From assembly GCA_014526335.1 (NCBI GenBank), contig JACTAT010000059.1, positions 3,309,312-3,373,311 on the forward strand: DNA of 64,000 bases, written 5' to 3'. This document shows, piece after piece, positions 24,958-37,655 of the stretch. Positions within the stretch are counted from its first letter, which is position 1; the number at the start of each line of letters is the position of its first letter. The translations under genes were made by a program, and so were the position numbers. This DNA is from Chrysaora quinquecirrha. Lineage: Eukaryota; Cnidaria; Scyphozoa; Semaeostomeae; Pelagiidae. Under the pieces are notes generated by a model that saw nothing but the letters and a program-made list of their open reading frames with translations, searched no databases and was not told the origin of the DNA.

Positions 24958-27462
24958 CTACAACATACTTAGAGAGATTGACTATAAACCTTTTTTTAAG
25001 GAAACTTAGCTTCGTTCTCAGCCTAGAATCTGGGGCAAAATATATTACAACTGAGGCAGTTTTTGAATCTACTCACAATTCGCCCCCTTCCCCCAACGCA
25101 ATGTTGTTCATATTAGTTCAATGTGTCGCAATGTACTGTAACAGGGCACCCTAACACATTGTTCAGGGGAGGGGTTGAAAATATTGACCACATCGTAAAA
25201 AATCAAAAGATACATTACTTTCGTCGTAAGTTCCAATTCTTTGGCCCAGGAGGGTAGATTTTTCGTATTTTCGACTGATTTTTGTTACCACTCAGCTATT
25301 CCATTCCCAAAACATGTTTGATTGCGTTTTCGGACAAATTCTTACTTTTGCAGACTTCGTACAAGAATAGTATAGCATTTAGAAAAAAGTGGGGTAACTA
25401 CATTAACTGTTCTTAGGGTCTGAGGGCGTACTCCCCCAGCGAGAATTAAAAGATACAGTACGTGCCCCCAATTGGATAAAATTGTCCATGTCTCATTCCC
25501 TGTTAAAAAAAACATTTCTTGAGAAAGTATACTTTACTTCAGGTTGAACATTAATTGTAAGATTCAGGGAGGTCTCGGTATAATACTGTTAGATACACAG
25601 TGAGGTCTTTTTAACTTTATTACATATTCGGAATAACTCAAAACAAGGAGAAGCAAGCGAGGTCAAATAAATAAGCAAAACTGACTCAAAGTTAACTAAT
25701 TGGTACTTCGATTAATCCGGAAAGAAATCATGAAACAGATCAACACATGAAAGCCGGTAATTCTAATATTGGGAAAATCAGATGATTACTCATAATCCTA
25801 ATGTTGTTGTTGATATCGGTTTATTGTCACTCCTCACACCATCTCCATGTTTCATAAATGCTACGCCCTAATGATGTCATCTAGTAAACAACTAAAGTTA
25901 TTCGATGTTTTCTCTGATTCTCTCTATCTTTGTTTTGAACTGCTTCATTTTTCAGAAACAGAATTTTGGTAGGAATTTTGAATTGGTTATTGATTTGCCA
26001 TCATATTGCCATACATATGAACTTGGGCGAACAACGAGGGTAAACTGCGCTGCGTAGGAGCAAGTTCAGGGACCCAAGGGTGAATAAGCTTTGGTTCAGA
26101 GCCTCGGTCCCATGTTTCTGGCGCGAAATTTAGGACTGAGGTGAGCAGCAAACTATCAGTGAAGTGTATTTGATTAAGCGTTGTTGGGGCTACGGAGTTA
26201 AAAAAAAAACCGAACTTATCAAACGAAAATTTAAAGTTCAATGTTTTCCCAGCAAGAATTTTTAGCAAGATGAAGATGACAAAAAGCTGTTTGAGGTAAA
26301 AAATGGCCGATGAGCGACTTGAATTGAAGACTTGACCCCCTTTTGATCGTTCTCGCCACTGAGAAAGACTTTACAGATCAAACAGATTTAGAAAAGGCGC
26401 AGTAAAATGCTGCAGCGAGCGAAAAAATAAGAAAATTGAAAATAAAAGTCATAATAGATTTTCGAAATGCTAATGAAATCTTTTGCTACTTTCGGAAAGA
26501 GATTTAGGCCTTTTATTAATGAGAGGGGTTTGGGATAGAATATATTCGGCATATACACTGGTGGCGTAAGGTAATGAGCTGCAATGTAAAAATCCAAGAT
26601 TTTCCTGGAGATTGAGCTTCTAATTATCTAAGACTTAATAATCAATTATTAACACCATTTATAAGAATGATGTGTGGTTGAAGCTGGTTGATTAAAGAAT
26701 TCATTTACTGTATCATCGATTGTAGTATTTATTGTTTTCTATAGATGACGTCATCACAGTGAAAGACGACAGACAACAAGAGCAATTGAGCAAGCGGGTA
26801 TTAACAGTCTGGTGAATGAATGTAAGAATGTAAAGGGAAGCGTCTTATCATTAGAAAGATTTAAAAAGGTGAGACAGTTATTAACACGATAGTTTTATCG
26901 TAGATTAACTGTATAATTCATGAATAAACTCTGTATCCTTGCATTTGACTCAGACGCCAGAAGAACCGAAGTGAAAACGCAATTCTTCATTTCTTTAATT
27001 GTTCTGAACTGGCCTATCGGATAAGGATGAACTGGCCTATCAGATGAGGATGAAATGTTCGGATAAGGATTTTTTGTTAAGTACGCTTTGTCTTTTTGCA
27101 ACGGAAGTTTAGTTACTGTAGTGTCAGTCAGTACTTAGAGCTTATAGTGTTATAAATGAATGTAGTGATTGTGAAGGACAGTTACGTTAACGTTAAAGCT
27201 TGGCAAAAGTATTAGGGAATAAATGGTTTATTCTTGCACTATATTAATGATTGCCTTCATCCTGCCTTCATCAGAAACCCTGTTGTAGGAAACACGATAT
27301 TTGAATCATGGTTGTTGTTGGAGGAAGTAAGGAGATGAAGCTACTGGTTCGTTTAGTTTTTTGGACTGGAACAATGTTTCTTCACCTTAATGTTTCAGAA
27401 CCAACACAGAATGGTCGATAGCAACCATTTGCTTCGGCTACTCACAGAACAAGATAGAGTGA
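24958..27462. other. Intergenic, nothing recognised
   Basis: No supported gene. Several short open frames occur without motifs. A small local duplication lies at about 27008-27045 (GAACTGGCCTATC twice). Confidence 0.4.
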
Positions 27463-27570
27463 TTACTCGTGTCGTAGTTATCGCTATTGAATTGAATTGC
27501 TTGATGCTCAAATGAAGCGAGCAACAACAACAATAAAGTTCAATTCAATTCAATGCAAGCGAACGTTAGG
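27463..27570 (+). repeat. Dispersed repeat with GTTATCGCTATTGAA core
   Basis: Reads GTAGTTATCGCTATTGAATT, then GCTCAAATGAAGCGAGCAAC, a CAA run, AATTCAATTCAA and GCGAACGTTAGGGACTT. The copy at 31727-31832 has the same blocks in the same order when inverted, including the internal CAA run. Confidence 0.7.
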
Positions 27571-29417
27571 GACTTTTGGTTTTGTAGTATGTCTAACAAC
27601 ACGACACAAACAAAACGGCCTGTCGAAGGACACACGAATTCACCAAATCAAATTTTTGTTTGTTTTGGCGCCAGTTATTCAAAACGAGGCTTATCTTGAA
27701 AGCACCATTTTTTTCCAAGGTCAGGCTTGGTATTGCGAACCAAGATGGTCGAATGTCTTTTAAATGTTAATCTGCTTGTTTCGCTAAAGAAAGGCGAAGT
27801 AAAAATGCTTAAAGTAGCTACAAATGCAAAAAGCTCATCCATGATCATGAACAAAGCAAGTGGTACTGATCGCTAAACTCGCTACATTCTGTCCTAGTTG
27901 TCGCAAACTTCGAATCGTAACGTGTGTATCATTGAGAAACCAAACAAAATTTTGAAAGTTTTAATGGAATCATTCACCATTATCCTACTTCAGTTAAATG
28001 ATTGGCTGCATGTAATTTTATCGCTCTATTGTTTTATTCAACTGTAGACGGTGTCGCGGAAATCTTGAATCTGTTTAGATGCACCAACATCTTGGTGGAC
28101 TTGTCGGTTTGTTTTTGAATGTAGTTAGTTAATGAGTCTTGAGTTTGATCTTCGTATCTACTAAACAAAAGAACGTGGTGACGGCAATAATTGGTACTGT
28201 TACTATACAGCGAGTGTAACCAAGCTCTGTGCCTAGGTACAGACCCTAATTTATAGACCCTGATTTTATAAACCCTTATAGTCATGATAGCTTACCAAAT
28301 GAAAAAGGTCGCTCACCCATTAGATTGGGAGATAGGATAAAACTCCAAACAATACCCCACCCTTAAACATGATTTTGTGTTCCAAGATGTCCCAGCTTTC
28401 CTTCGCAATATTAAAGTTCTGTACAACGTAAAGACTTCAAGTGAAATTAATAAAATAAACAAGAAGAAAGGAAACGGTTGCTTTCTTTTATTATGAGACA
28501 GCATTATCAATAACTTAAATACATTTTGTACAAACATCAAACATTTGTCCACCATCGTTTTAAATCCCTACTAAAACTAGCTACGTAATGAAAACTAATG
28601 CGAAGAACTTGAAGTTCTATTGGGGCTTCTAAAACACTGTATTCGCCCATTCTTTTTAGTCTGCTGAATCGCTAGCAATACATATTGTTTAACCAAATAT
28701 AAACATTCCTAGACTTGGCCCCAATCCCTTTAAGCCTCGCCCTTTTCTTAGGCCATACTAACTGATTTCTAACCATAATCATATCCTTCCAAAACACGCT
28801 TGCCTTTGACTGAGAATCGATCGTCTAAATCGAAGTCTAAATTATTGGAATGGAGAGTTATTCTTCTGCTGATACTTAAGTAGAGCTACAGATAGCTGCT
28901 AATGCCTCCGTTGCTGAGTTTTGGCCAGGTCCTTAATTCTTCTTCTTTGTGCATAATTTGTTGATTTTGCATTCATTCACAAATTAAAAATACGTAATGC
29001 TTGCACAAATCTGTCTCTTCATCTATTCTCATAGCCAGAAGCACACGAGCGAAATATTAGTCATTTATTAAAACCAAACCAGTTTTGAAATTAGTGGACT
29101 CAAATAATTTTAAATAAACAACTTATGTACAATTGAAGCGAAGAATATAAGCTAAGCTATTACAACAAGAAATGTCTGCGCTGTCACCAATGTCACCCTG
29201 TTTTGCTCCTTTAAACACTGGATGCTAGCCTCGAATTGATTTTCTATAGACTCCGTTCAGTGATGATGTGCAGATTGGGACGATAAAACTGAAATAAATT
29301 CAGATTCTGACAGGTTCTGTCAGGCTTAGTCTCCTTGTTCTTCCAGCCTCATTTCGATGAAAGCAGCTCCTAGACTACCTTAATGCCAAGCGGTGCAGTA
29401 TTAACTGAATCATTACG
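27571..29417. other. 3' flank of the Ras-like gene, nothing else recognised
   Basis: No gene. The region downstream of the Ras-like stop codon probably includes its 3' untranslated region, but I could not fix a polyadenylation site with confidence. Confidence 0.35.
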
Positions 29418-29886
29418 TCATCTTGCTTGTTTTGATTTCTCGATGCCTTTTAAAATATACGAGAACGTGTTACTACTTTTCTTTTTGCCTGAGAGTCCTT
29501 CATCATTTGCCTTTTTGACTATGATATGCTTGAGTACATCGTTAAACACCCGATACGTTTCGTGGTATCCTTCAGCAACCGATATCTCATAAAATGGGCA
29601 GCCATTTTTATCTGCAAAGCTTCGTCCTTCATCTGAACCAACTTCTCTGAAATGATGCAAGTCTTTTTTGTTGCCGATTATTATACAAACAGCTGATGAA
29701 TTTCTTGTTGTATCTATGAGTTTTTTCAATTTCTTCACTTCATCAAAACTGTCTCTGCTTGTAATGGAATAAACAAGAATAAATGCATCACCATACGCTA
29801 TGTCTTCATCTCTCTTGTTTGGCTGGCTCTGAAATAATAAAAGTGATTCTGAAAGCATAAAGCACGTATGGTCTGGTAAATGATGG

Positions 29887-29949
<63 letters not shown>

Positions 29950-32900
29950 GGAGGAGGAGGAGGAGGAGGAGGAGGAGGAGAAGGAGGATGATGATGACAA
30001 CGATGATAACGTTGAGGATGACGATGATGATGATGTTGAAGATCGTGATGATGGTAAGATGATTACGTTAATGATGAGTACAATGATGATGATTACGTTA
30101 CTGATAATATCGTTGATGATCATAAAGGTGATGACAATGAAGATGATCTTAATTATGATTTTGATGATGATAATGATGATGATGATGATAATGATAACGA
30201 TGATGTTGCTGATGATTATGAAAATGATTTGATGATCATGAAGATATTGATGATTATCATTATCAATGCTGCTGGTGACTTTGATGATGATAGGTGATAA
30301 TGATTATGCATATGATGGTGATTACGATGTTGATCACACAAAAAAACAAAATAAATCACGGCATCATGGAAAGGCCAAAACAGAAATTAGTGATGCCAGT
30401 GGAATATCTGAGGTGTCTTGAGCTTGTCTTTGATCACGAATGTTGGATTCGAAAAAGTCTTTTCTACTGTAGCTGCTTTGTAACATGCACTTGGGAACAG
30501 TAGGTCTATTGAGAAAGTGTCTTACCTCTCCAGCTGTATCCTTGACTTCAACGATGAGCGTACTGTTACCAATAGCTATGTGCCTGCTATGAGTAGACTC
30601 TGAGAAGAAATAAAAAAGATATAAAAAGATATATTTATTACATTAATACTGAATATTGAAATGAAAACACTTTGCTTTGAAAATGTATTACAAAGTTTAT
30701 TGTAGGCAGTGAGTTGGAACTTAAGGTTAATGAAGAAGTATGATTTTGTTGGCTTACCTGTTGGGTCATATTCACCGATGAATCTTCGAGTTAAGAATCT
30801 CACCATTAAAGCTAAAATAAAGATAGATTTAAGAATATAATTCATCTGATTGTGCAAGTTTGTTTTAATTGCGATAGGGTTTCTGAACTTTATTAAGCTT
30901 CTGGCTTTTAAACTGTGCAAGAAGCATCAGAAATTGTCCAATACCTAATCAGGGTCGAAATATTTGAAATACGTCACTATCTACTCTTTCTAACGACATT
31001 GTCTCTGAATTTACTTTCAGACGAAAGAGGTTGCAGAGAGAGGGTGATCCTTCATAATAGCTGGTAGCTCTTCTTAAGCAACAGAGGTTATTTGAGGTTG
31101 TTACTTCTCGTTAACGAAACTAGCTTTTGACTCTCCGACCATTGTCTATCAATTTATAATTTTTATTTGTTTAATTTTAAAGATATTACTAGGTTTTAGG
31201 TTGGCATCTTTCTGAAACCTCAATTTTTCACCCTTTTCATACCTTTTAGTTATTCCTCATTCACTCATGAGGTAGTATATTATTGCTTAATAAACTTAAC
31301 GTTAATCCAGTCGAAACCGTCTAATTCTGTATCATGCAAAGTTTTCTCTTGTCTGCTTGATCTGAAAAGATGGCTACTGCCTTGAACTTGGGGTGGACTA
31401 CAAGAAGGATATGATTCTGCAAAGGCATGTGATACCATAAAATCCTGCATACCACAATCATCTTAGGTATAGCGGTATGAGATTAGGTAGCTTTGAAATT
31501 AGCACTGTCTGGTATTCTATTAGTAAAGGTATTTCGATACCATAGCTTGCTATAAAGAGGCATTGTCCTATAAAGGTTGCAGAAGATTTATTGTATAATC
31601 TTATTCTACTCTCATTTGCAAGTCTGCAGATTGTATGTTGCTATAGAAGTTTGCAGACTCCATGAAATTTTTATTTCCGTTAACAAATTGAAGCACTAGA
31701 CTTGTTCCAAGTCCTCGAACTTTCGCTCACGTTGAATTGAATTGATGTTGTTGTTGTTCACTTCGCTTGAGTGTCCAGTAATTCAATTCAATAGCGATAA
31801 CTGCGACTCAGGTAATAAGTCTTTTGAACCACCTTAATTATCGCAATTCACTCCCAGCCCTCTACACTTGCGCGGTCACCAAACAACAACAACAATCATT
31901 TTTTGATTTTACAATTTTTTGATTGAATTGAATGAAGGTGAAGGCAACGCAAACTACGAGTCATGTAGTAAGTCTAGACTGCACTATTAGGAAAGCGGAG
32001 ACTTCAAAAAACTGGTAAGGTTATAGATCTCATAAATAAATGAGACAGTATCGCTTTCATGGAAATATTGGATTTGAAAATTAGCTGTCTTAAAGATTGA
32101 TGAATAGAACCCATCCTTAGTAATAACCTTTTAAATGACAATTTTTAAGCCTTTTTGGTTATCATTTGGTCATTCTCATTTCCCCTGAGTGCTAATGCTT
32201 TTATCTAGCAATTAGTATATTGAATGTGGTTTGGTTCAGTGTCTAGCCGTTTCTAGTTTTGGGAAATGCGATTTAAGTCATCAAATCGAACTTCCTAAGG
32301 AAAGAATTGGAACTTGCATGCTCTATCTGTTGTTGAGGATTAAGCGAGAATCGCGATGAAGGTGACAACGATTTTGTCTTGCGTTGGAAAGATATGCTCC
32401 CCAGCGCACAAATTTGTTTTTTGAGTACTACCTCAATGAATGCGCTTGGTCTAAGTAGCTCTTGCTAGGTAACTACGATTCCATACGATTGCAGTGTTGC
32501 ACAGCTTCAAAGTTTCAGAATCACCTTATCATCATGTGCCTTCTAGTCGCTACTCGCTTGCAACATAGTGCTTGCGACAATAGGGGTAGGAATCAGGGGG
32601 CCAAGGGTGGCTTGTAAAATTTTCCAAAAGCAATTGAACAGCGTTCATTTACTTGAACCAAAATGTCTATTCTTTATGGCATAAGCCTACTCTTTTTTCT
32701 GACTTGAAAGTTTCTTTGTCTACAATACGGCCTTATTTGAGGTGCTTCTGCCTTCTGCCGAATTTTTTACTGCTTCGTCCGCAATATGCTTCACATAAGG
32801 GTAGTCATAGTCCTGGCTTTTTAAAGAGCTTCCTTCGCTACTGCTTCTGAACCCTTTACAACAGCATGATTCCATCTGTTCTTTTAAGATCAGTGGTTGT

Positions 32901-35900
32901 GGCTTGTCATGCCATGAGTAATGCTCCCTCGACGTAATTCAACCACCTCCTGTGTCTTCCTCTTCTTCTTCTCCCCTCTAACATCACACGCTTGCCATTC
33001 CAACGTCAGCTCTGTATAAATGAAATCGCTCAATGTCGTTTCTTGGCCCACATTTCTATTGTCCATTTGGAATGCAGCTGTTCGAGCATTCATGCAGAGG
33101 TCTATTGTGGTCACTCAAACGTCACGTGATGCCCGTAGTAGAGAGGAGGACTTTCGCCTCATCCTGCTCTTCTGTGTAATTTTTTATCTCACTGTTCGTT
33201 AAAGGGAGGAAGGTGTATGGTTTGAATGACCCCTTCTTCGTTATCTAAAAAGTATATTGCTGTATGGAACTTTCCAGAACTTAAAAACCTCGGCCCCACG
33301 CTTCTTACGAGAAAACGATCTTGGAAAAGCTTTCTGTTTTTAAGGGCCTGATTACAAGAGGATTGCTGGCCCTCCTACCCGAGATGGATGATTTTTGCCG
33401 AGATCTCGGTATTAATAAGAAACGTATAAAGCTTAGCAAAAAAGTTTGTGAGAAATTCTGATATTAATATAGAAGATTTGATTTCCTGGTTTCCTTAATT
33501 ATTCTTGGCCGTATTTCCTTCTTTATACTTGCATCAATTCTACCTTTAATGAGAATTCGAGTTAATCAGTTCGAATTATGTGATAAGCCAGCGAAAACCC
33601 TAGATAACCAATTTTATTGGTAGAAGAACGTTGTGAATTCAGAAAGAATTATTTTTTGGATTTATGTGTAACCAACAGACGACGGTGTGCTGTAATTAAT
33701 TAAGATTTGAATCATGATCGATTGTGGATAGAAGGCAGTTATCTTTTTAGCCGCGTTATCATTACGAGATTAACGCTGAAAAGCTCGCCAGCCAAGTTAA
33801 CTTAAGAAGGCAGTTTCTGAGGTGGCTAAACTCGGATAGCTACATTCAGTAGATCACGCAAGAATGTCGCACGATGTCTTCTAGTTTAGCCTGGCCTTTA
33901 GGCTTTTGAAAAGTGATTCTGATGAGAGATGGTGAGCTGAGCGTATTGACCACGCAACCAGCCACGCATCCTCTGTTGGCTACCCCGGGGGTGATTAGCA
34001 GCACTACCAGGTCAGGGATTCGAGCAAGACGTATCTCATTTGCTTTAGAGATCGTTTCGTTATTCCTCGTGCCTTTCATAGATTAACAGAGACCTAGCGA
34101 CTCTTTTGTCAATCTTTCTTAGAGAATTTGCCCTGTTCAGAAATAATCTACCCCAAATCTAAAAGATTGCGAGTCAGACCTGTTAAAACCTACAGATTAC
34201 GAGGCAGACTCGAGATCTCGAGGTCACAACCTAGTCGTTCTCATCACAAGAAACTTATGTCTTCTAGGCCCCAGCTACGGTATATAGCGTCACAGCCAGG
34301 GTCGAGGTCTTATGAGATCATCTACTTCTGAGATCCTAACTAAAGGCGCTAAACACACCACCCGTATGCATTTAGACTTGCTCAGAATTGTGCAGTGAAG
34401 TATGCAGCGGAGGGAATATATGCGAGGACCACCACTTTTCCAAATTTTAATGGTTAGTGCCCTCTTTTCTGGATAAAAGTACCTTTGTTACCAGAATGCC
34501 CTTTCTCAGCCATGTACAGCATGAGATTGTTCTGCAAGCTTTTGACCGTTTCAAGCGCGAAATACCCTTATTGACTCGAACTTGAACTTGAAGTTCGTTG
34601 TGGTCAAATGCCCCCGTTCTTGCCCCCCTTTTAACAAACACTCCACATCTCCGAAAACTGGTAGCATTACACTTTTTTTTTAATAAGCAACTTGACTTTC
34701 GTCCAGCCCTCAAAGTTGCTTAAAATTTTAGACATTTCAGCCCTCAAAGTTGCTTAAACGTTGCTAAACATTTTTTGTACCTATTAACCACCCCTGACTT
34801 CGCGGGTCAAAATCGTCATCTGTTAGGCCTACAACATGACTTTTGGGAGACAGTAAGTGGAAAAACGTTAGCTAACGAACTTCAACATTCAAAACATAAG
34901 AACGAAAAACAATTTCCTAACACAAGAAAGGGAATAAGCTTGGTTGCTTGACTTCTTAGTTGCTTATGTACAGTAATTCAATTGAGCCCTCAAGTTGCTT
35001 AATGTTAAGGTCAGTTCAGCCCTAGTTGCTTATTGAGCGCTTGCTTATTAAAAAAAAAGTGTAAACAAGCACATCAACTTGATGCTGTCAAGATTGCTTT
35101 CTTTCGTTTATGTTTGTTGGGATTAAACTCAATGTTGGCGTTCTTTCGTGCGTGTAAGTCCATGTGAAAAGCTGACAAACAAACAGTTCTATGCCAAGTC
35201 AAATCTAGCATAACATTTTCAGTGTTCTCGGTCGCTTCAGTTATCCAAAGAGCTCGCAGCTGAAAAGAGTCTTTCACCATGTACCCATTGGTTTATTGCC
35301 AACATAGTTGCGTGAAGCCATCTACGATCTACGAAAACACAACTGAACCACACAACACTCAAACACCCTCACAACAGTAGGAAGCAACTGCACTAACATT
35401 TTCGATGTCAACAGAGAGACCATCATTACATTTTTTCTTTTAATAAGCAACCGCTCAATAAGCAACTAGGGCTGGACTGACCTTAACATTAAGCAATTTG
35501 AGGGCTGAATTGACTTACAGTAAGCAACTAAGAAGTCAAACAACCAAGCTTATTCTTTTTCTTGTGTTAGGAAATTGTTCTTCGTTCTTATAATTTGCAT
35601 GTTGAAGTTCGTTAGATAACGTTTTTCCACTTACTGTCTCCCAAAAGTCATGTTGTAGGCCTAACAGATGACGATTTTGACCCGTGAAGTCAGGGGTGGT
35701 TAGTATAGGTACAAAAAATGTTTAGCAACGTTTAAGCAACTTTGAGGGCTGAAATGTCTAAAATTTTAAGCAACTTTGAGGGCTGGACGAAAGTCAAGTT
35801 GCTTATTAAAAAAAAAGTGTATATTAGTGTGGTTGCGAACCGAACCCTTGTTTTTATTCAAATATAAACCAGCCAATTTTAAGCAATCTATTTGATTAAT

Positions 35901-37655
35901 TAATTATTCAACTATGTCGATATATCTTATCTTATCTCCAGTTCAGAGTAGTGTCACTTAGATTACTCATCATTGTTGGTTAGCTTCTTCAAAATCTCCC
36001 CAGTGACCCCCTTCTTTAATGAACAGAGAATAGGGTAGGGTTCATAGTATTCAGTGCTCCAGGGGGTGCACATCAACACACAGTTCTATGTTTGAACTCG
36101 TCGCACATATAGTAGAAACCCACATATAAATGCAAGAAAGACTCTGATATAGGGTGCGTAACTTAAACCAGCTCTGAAAAACACTTATAAATTACTGTTC
36201 CCTTTATAATTAGAGTTCCCATTTGCATTTTCCCTATAAGAGGCCAGTCGTTGACATAAAAGGGGCTTAAACGATTACAAACATTGTTTGTCTAATATTT
36301 GAAATTTGCTTATCAAGCAAGGTTGGCCACGTCACAAGCGATTCCTTGACGAGCAAAATGAGCAAAATCTGTTGCACAATACAGTAGGACAAGTTCAAAA
36401 CATGTTTTGCTTGATGCAAGCAAAAAATTTGCGCTAGCAATGTTTTGTGACGTGGCCAAATGTTTTGCTTCATACATGCCACTTTCAAATGTTTGACAAA
36501 CAATGTTTGATCATTTGGCCAGAGGGCCTGATGGCTGCTAAAATTAACCTTGAGGTTTTCAACCCACAGTTTCTTGAGTGCAGGGCTTTACTGTAATCAA
36601 GATACAAAATCATGCTGCATTTACGTCAGTGTAAAACAAGCTGTCATTTCACCGCATAATCGCATTCTGCGCCAATGCGATTTAGCATATTCTTGCCATA
36701 TGTTAACTATGGTTTTCAAATCAGAATTTGTTGAGATAAGCTGTTTTGAGATTTTTCTGGTCAGGGGTTAAACCTCCATTGCAAAAGGTTGTAAGAAGTG
36801 GTTAAGCCTATGTTTGGTTGATGACATTTGGAATAGTGTCTCTTTGACAGTTGGAAAAATGATAGTTTAAAGTGTCAGTACGCCTTTTAATCTCAGTGCT
36901 ATTAAGATGGCAATTTCTAGCATTATAAAAGCATTTATGGTGTTTGGATTACGCAATGTTAAGGGTAGGCACTCCTTGGGTCAGGATGAAATCGAGGGGA
37001 ATTTCACTCTTTAAAAAGTTTTCAAAGGTGAACAAGATTTTCGCTAAAACAAAAGGATTTCCAAAGGATTTCCGCGAAAACAATATGATTTCCTGCAAGA
37101 CTGTACAAGATTTCAATGGAGTGGTTTGCACCTCGAACGAAATTGACAGGATCGCTCTTTTTATACCTACGTACACTTCTTTTATAACGACCAGTAAATG
37201 TGAATCTGTTCGTAAATTTTCGTCTATTTCTTGCTAGTTCTCACTGTTCCTCATTCTTATTTACCTTAGATTGCACGATTTTTCAGCTAACGTACGAGGG
37301 ACTCAACATTTATGTAGAACTTATCTTGCTTGCTTTAGGTACCTGAACTGAGCCTACTTGTTTATTTCTTTGCTTACCATTCGGTTTGACGGTCATTCAG
37401 CCCAATTTTCTTCAGACTTACAGTAGTCTAATACGGGTCTTATGCTAAGACCAGCCTTAGTTTGTTCTTAGCTTGTTCTCAAATTCCAGCCAAAATCCAA
37501 ACTCGTTCTCTCAAAAAACGGTCCTAATAAAAACGAGTGTAGCTTTTTTAATTACGTCATTCATATCGTGTAACCTCACCTGATTTCCCCACTCCTTCTT
37601 GTCCAAGTAAGACCAGCCTAATCGATGGAAAGTTATTCCTTTGCCGTTTCGACAT
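29418..37655 (-). CDS. Ras-like small GTPase, RERG/RASL type, four exons
   Basis: Coding exons are 37655-37580, 30811-30758, 30599-30526 and 29828-29418 (615 bases, 204 residues). All introns are GT-AG with matching phases, and an in-frame TGA just before the ATG fixes the start. Motifs in order: P-loop GQEGVGKS (18-25); RFLTRRFIGEYDPT (30-43), the switch I region typical of RERG/RASL proteins; DTAGE (64-68); NKKD (121-124); and EISVAE in place of the usual SAK loop. The position equivalent to Ras Gly12 is Glu20 and that of Gln61 is Glu68, so intrinsic GTP hydrolysis may be weak (inference). The C terminus is basic (ending EKSKQAR) without a CAAX box, as in RERG-type proteins, so no prenyl anchor is expected. 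The first intron is 6.8 kb and repeat-filled. The exact orthologue is not assigned. Confidence 0.88.
29880..30336. repeat. (ATG)n / (AGG)n microsatellite in intron 3 of the Ras-like gene
   Basis: About 22 near-perfect ATG units followed by about 13 AGG-type units and then a degenerate GAT/AAT tail. It starts about 50 bases inside the acceptor side of intron 3 (29829-30525). Frames through it read poly-Met, poly-Arg or poly-Ser and are not coding. Confidence 0.95.
31727..31832 (-). repeat. Dispersed repeat with GTTATCGCTATTGAA core, inverted copy
   Basis: On the minus strand it reads GCAGTTATCGCTATTGAATT, CTCAAGCGAAGTGAACAACA and AATTCAATTCAACGTGAGCG, matching 27463-27570 block by block. It lies in intron 1 of the Ras-like gene. 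A further related scrap (TACGAGTCATGTAGTAAGTC) is at about 31955. Confidence 0.7.
31833..34265. other. Part of Ras-like intron 1 with nothing recognised
   Basis: No further exon was identified. Frames at 32890-33114 and 33846-34079 (minus) have no recognised family and no clear splice pair. Confidence 0.35.
34266..34340 (+). repeat. SINE family A, core fragment
   Basis: Contains GGCCCCAGCTACGG, TAGCGTCACAGCCAGGGTCG, AGGTCT and ATCTACTTCTGAGATCCTA, the conserved core of the family. The tRNA-like head is not recognisable in this copy. Confidence 0.65.
34668..35063 (+). mobile_element. TACAC/GTGTA inverted-repeat element, word GTTGCTTA, first of an inverted pair
   Basis: 396 bp with a TACACT, T-run, AATAAGCAACTT start and a GCTTATT, A-run, AGTGTA end. 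AGTTGCTTA occurs about six times behind the companion CAGCCCTCAA. The middle (TCGTCATCTGTTAGGCCTAC and following) is shared nearly base for base with 35427-35821 and 46239-46583, so these three are recent copies of one subfamily. Confidence 0.85.
35427..35821 (-). mobile_element. TACAC/GTGTA inverted-repeat element, word GTTGCTTA, second of an inverted pair
   Basis: 395 bp, the reverse complement of the copy at 34668-35063 with only scattered differences, 363 bp away and in the opposite orientation. Its left terminus is slightly decayed (TACATTTTTTC). Both lie in intron 1 of the Ras-like gene, so the pre-mRNA could form a duplex of nearly 400 bp. Confidence 0.85.
36255..36530. mobile_element. 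Inverted-repeat family B, fullest copy
   Basis: Left side ACAAACATTGTTTGTCTAAT, TTGGCCACGTCACAAGCG; right side CTAGCAATGTTTTGTGACGT, GGCCAAATG and AAATGTTTGACAAACAATGT, giving terminal inverted repeats of roughly 90 bp with a short middle. It has no coding capacity. Related copies lie at 19090, 54787 and 59715. The superfamily is not certain and no clean target duplication was seen. Confidence 0.7.
37425..37541. mobile_element. Decayed short TACAC/GTGTA-like element next to Ras-like exon 1
   Basis: The right end GGTCCTAATAAAAACGAGTG followed by TA is preserved, with internal GGTCTTATG, AAGACCAGCCTTAG and TTCTTAG words. The left end (near GTAGTCTAATACGGGTCTTA) is degenerate. Its right edge lies 38 bases from the splice donor of exon 1 (37579). 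Confidence 0.45.
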
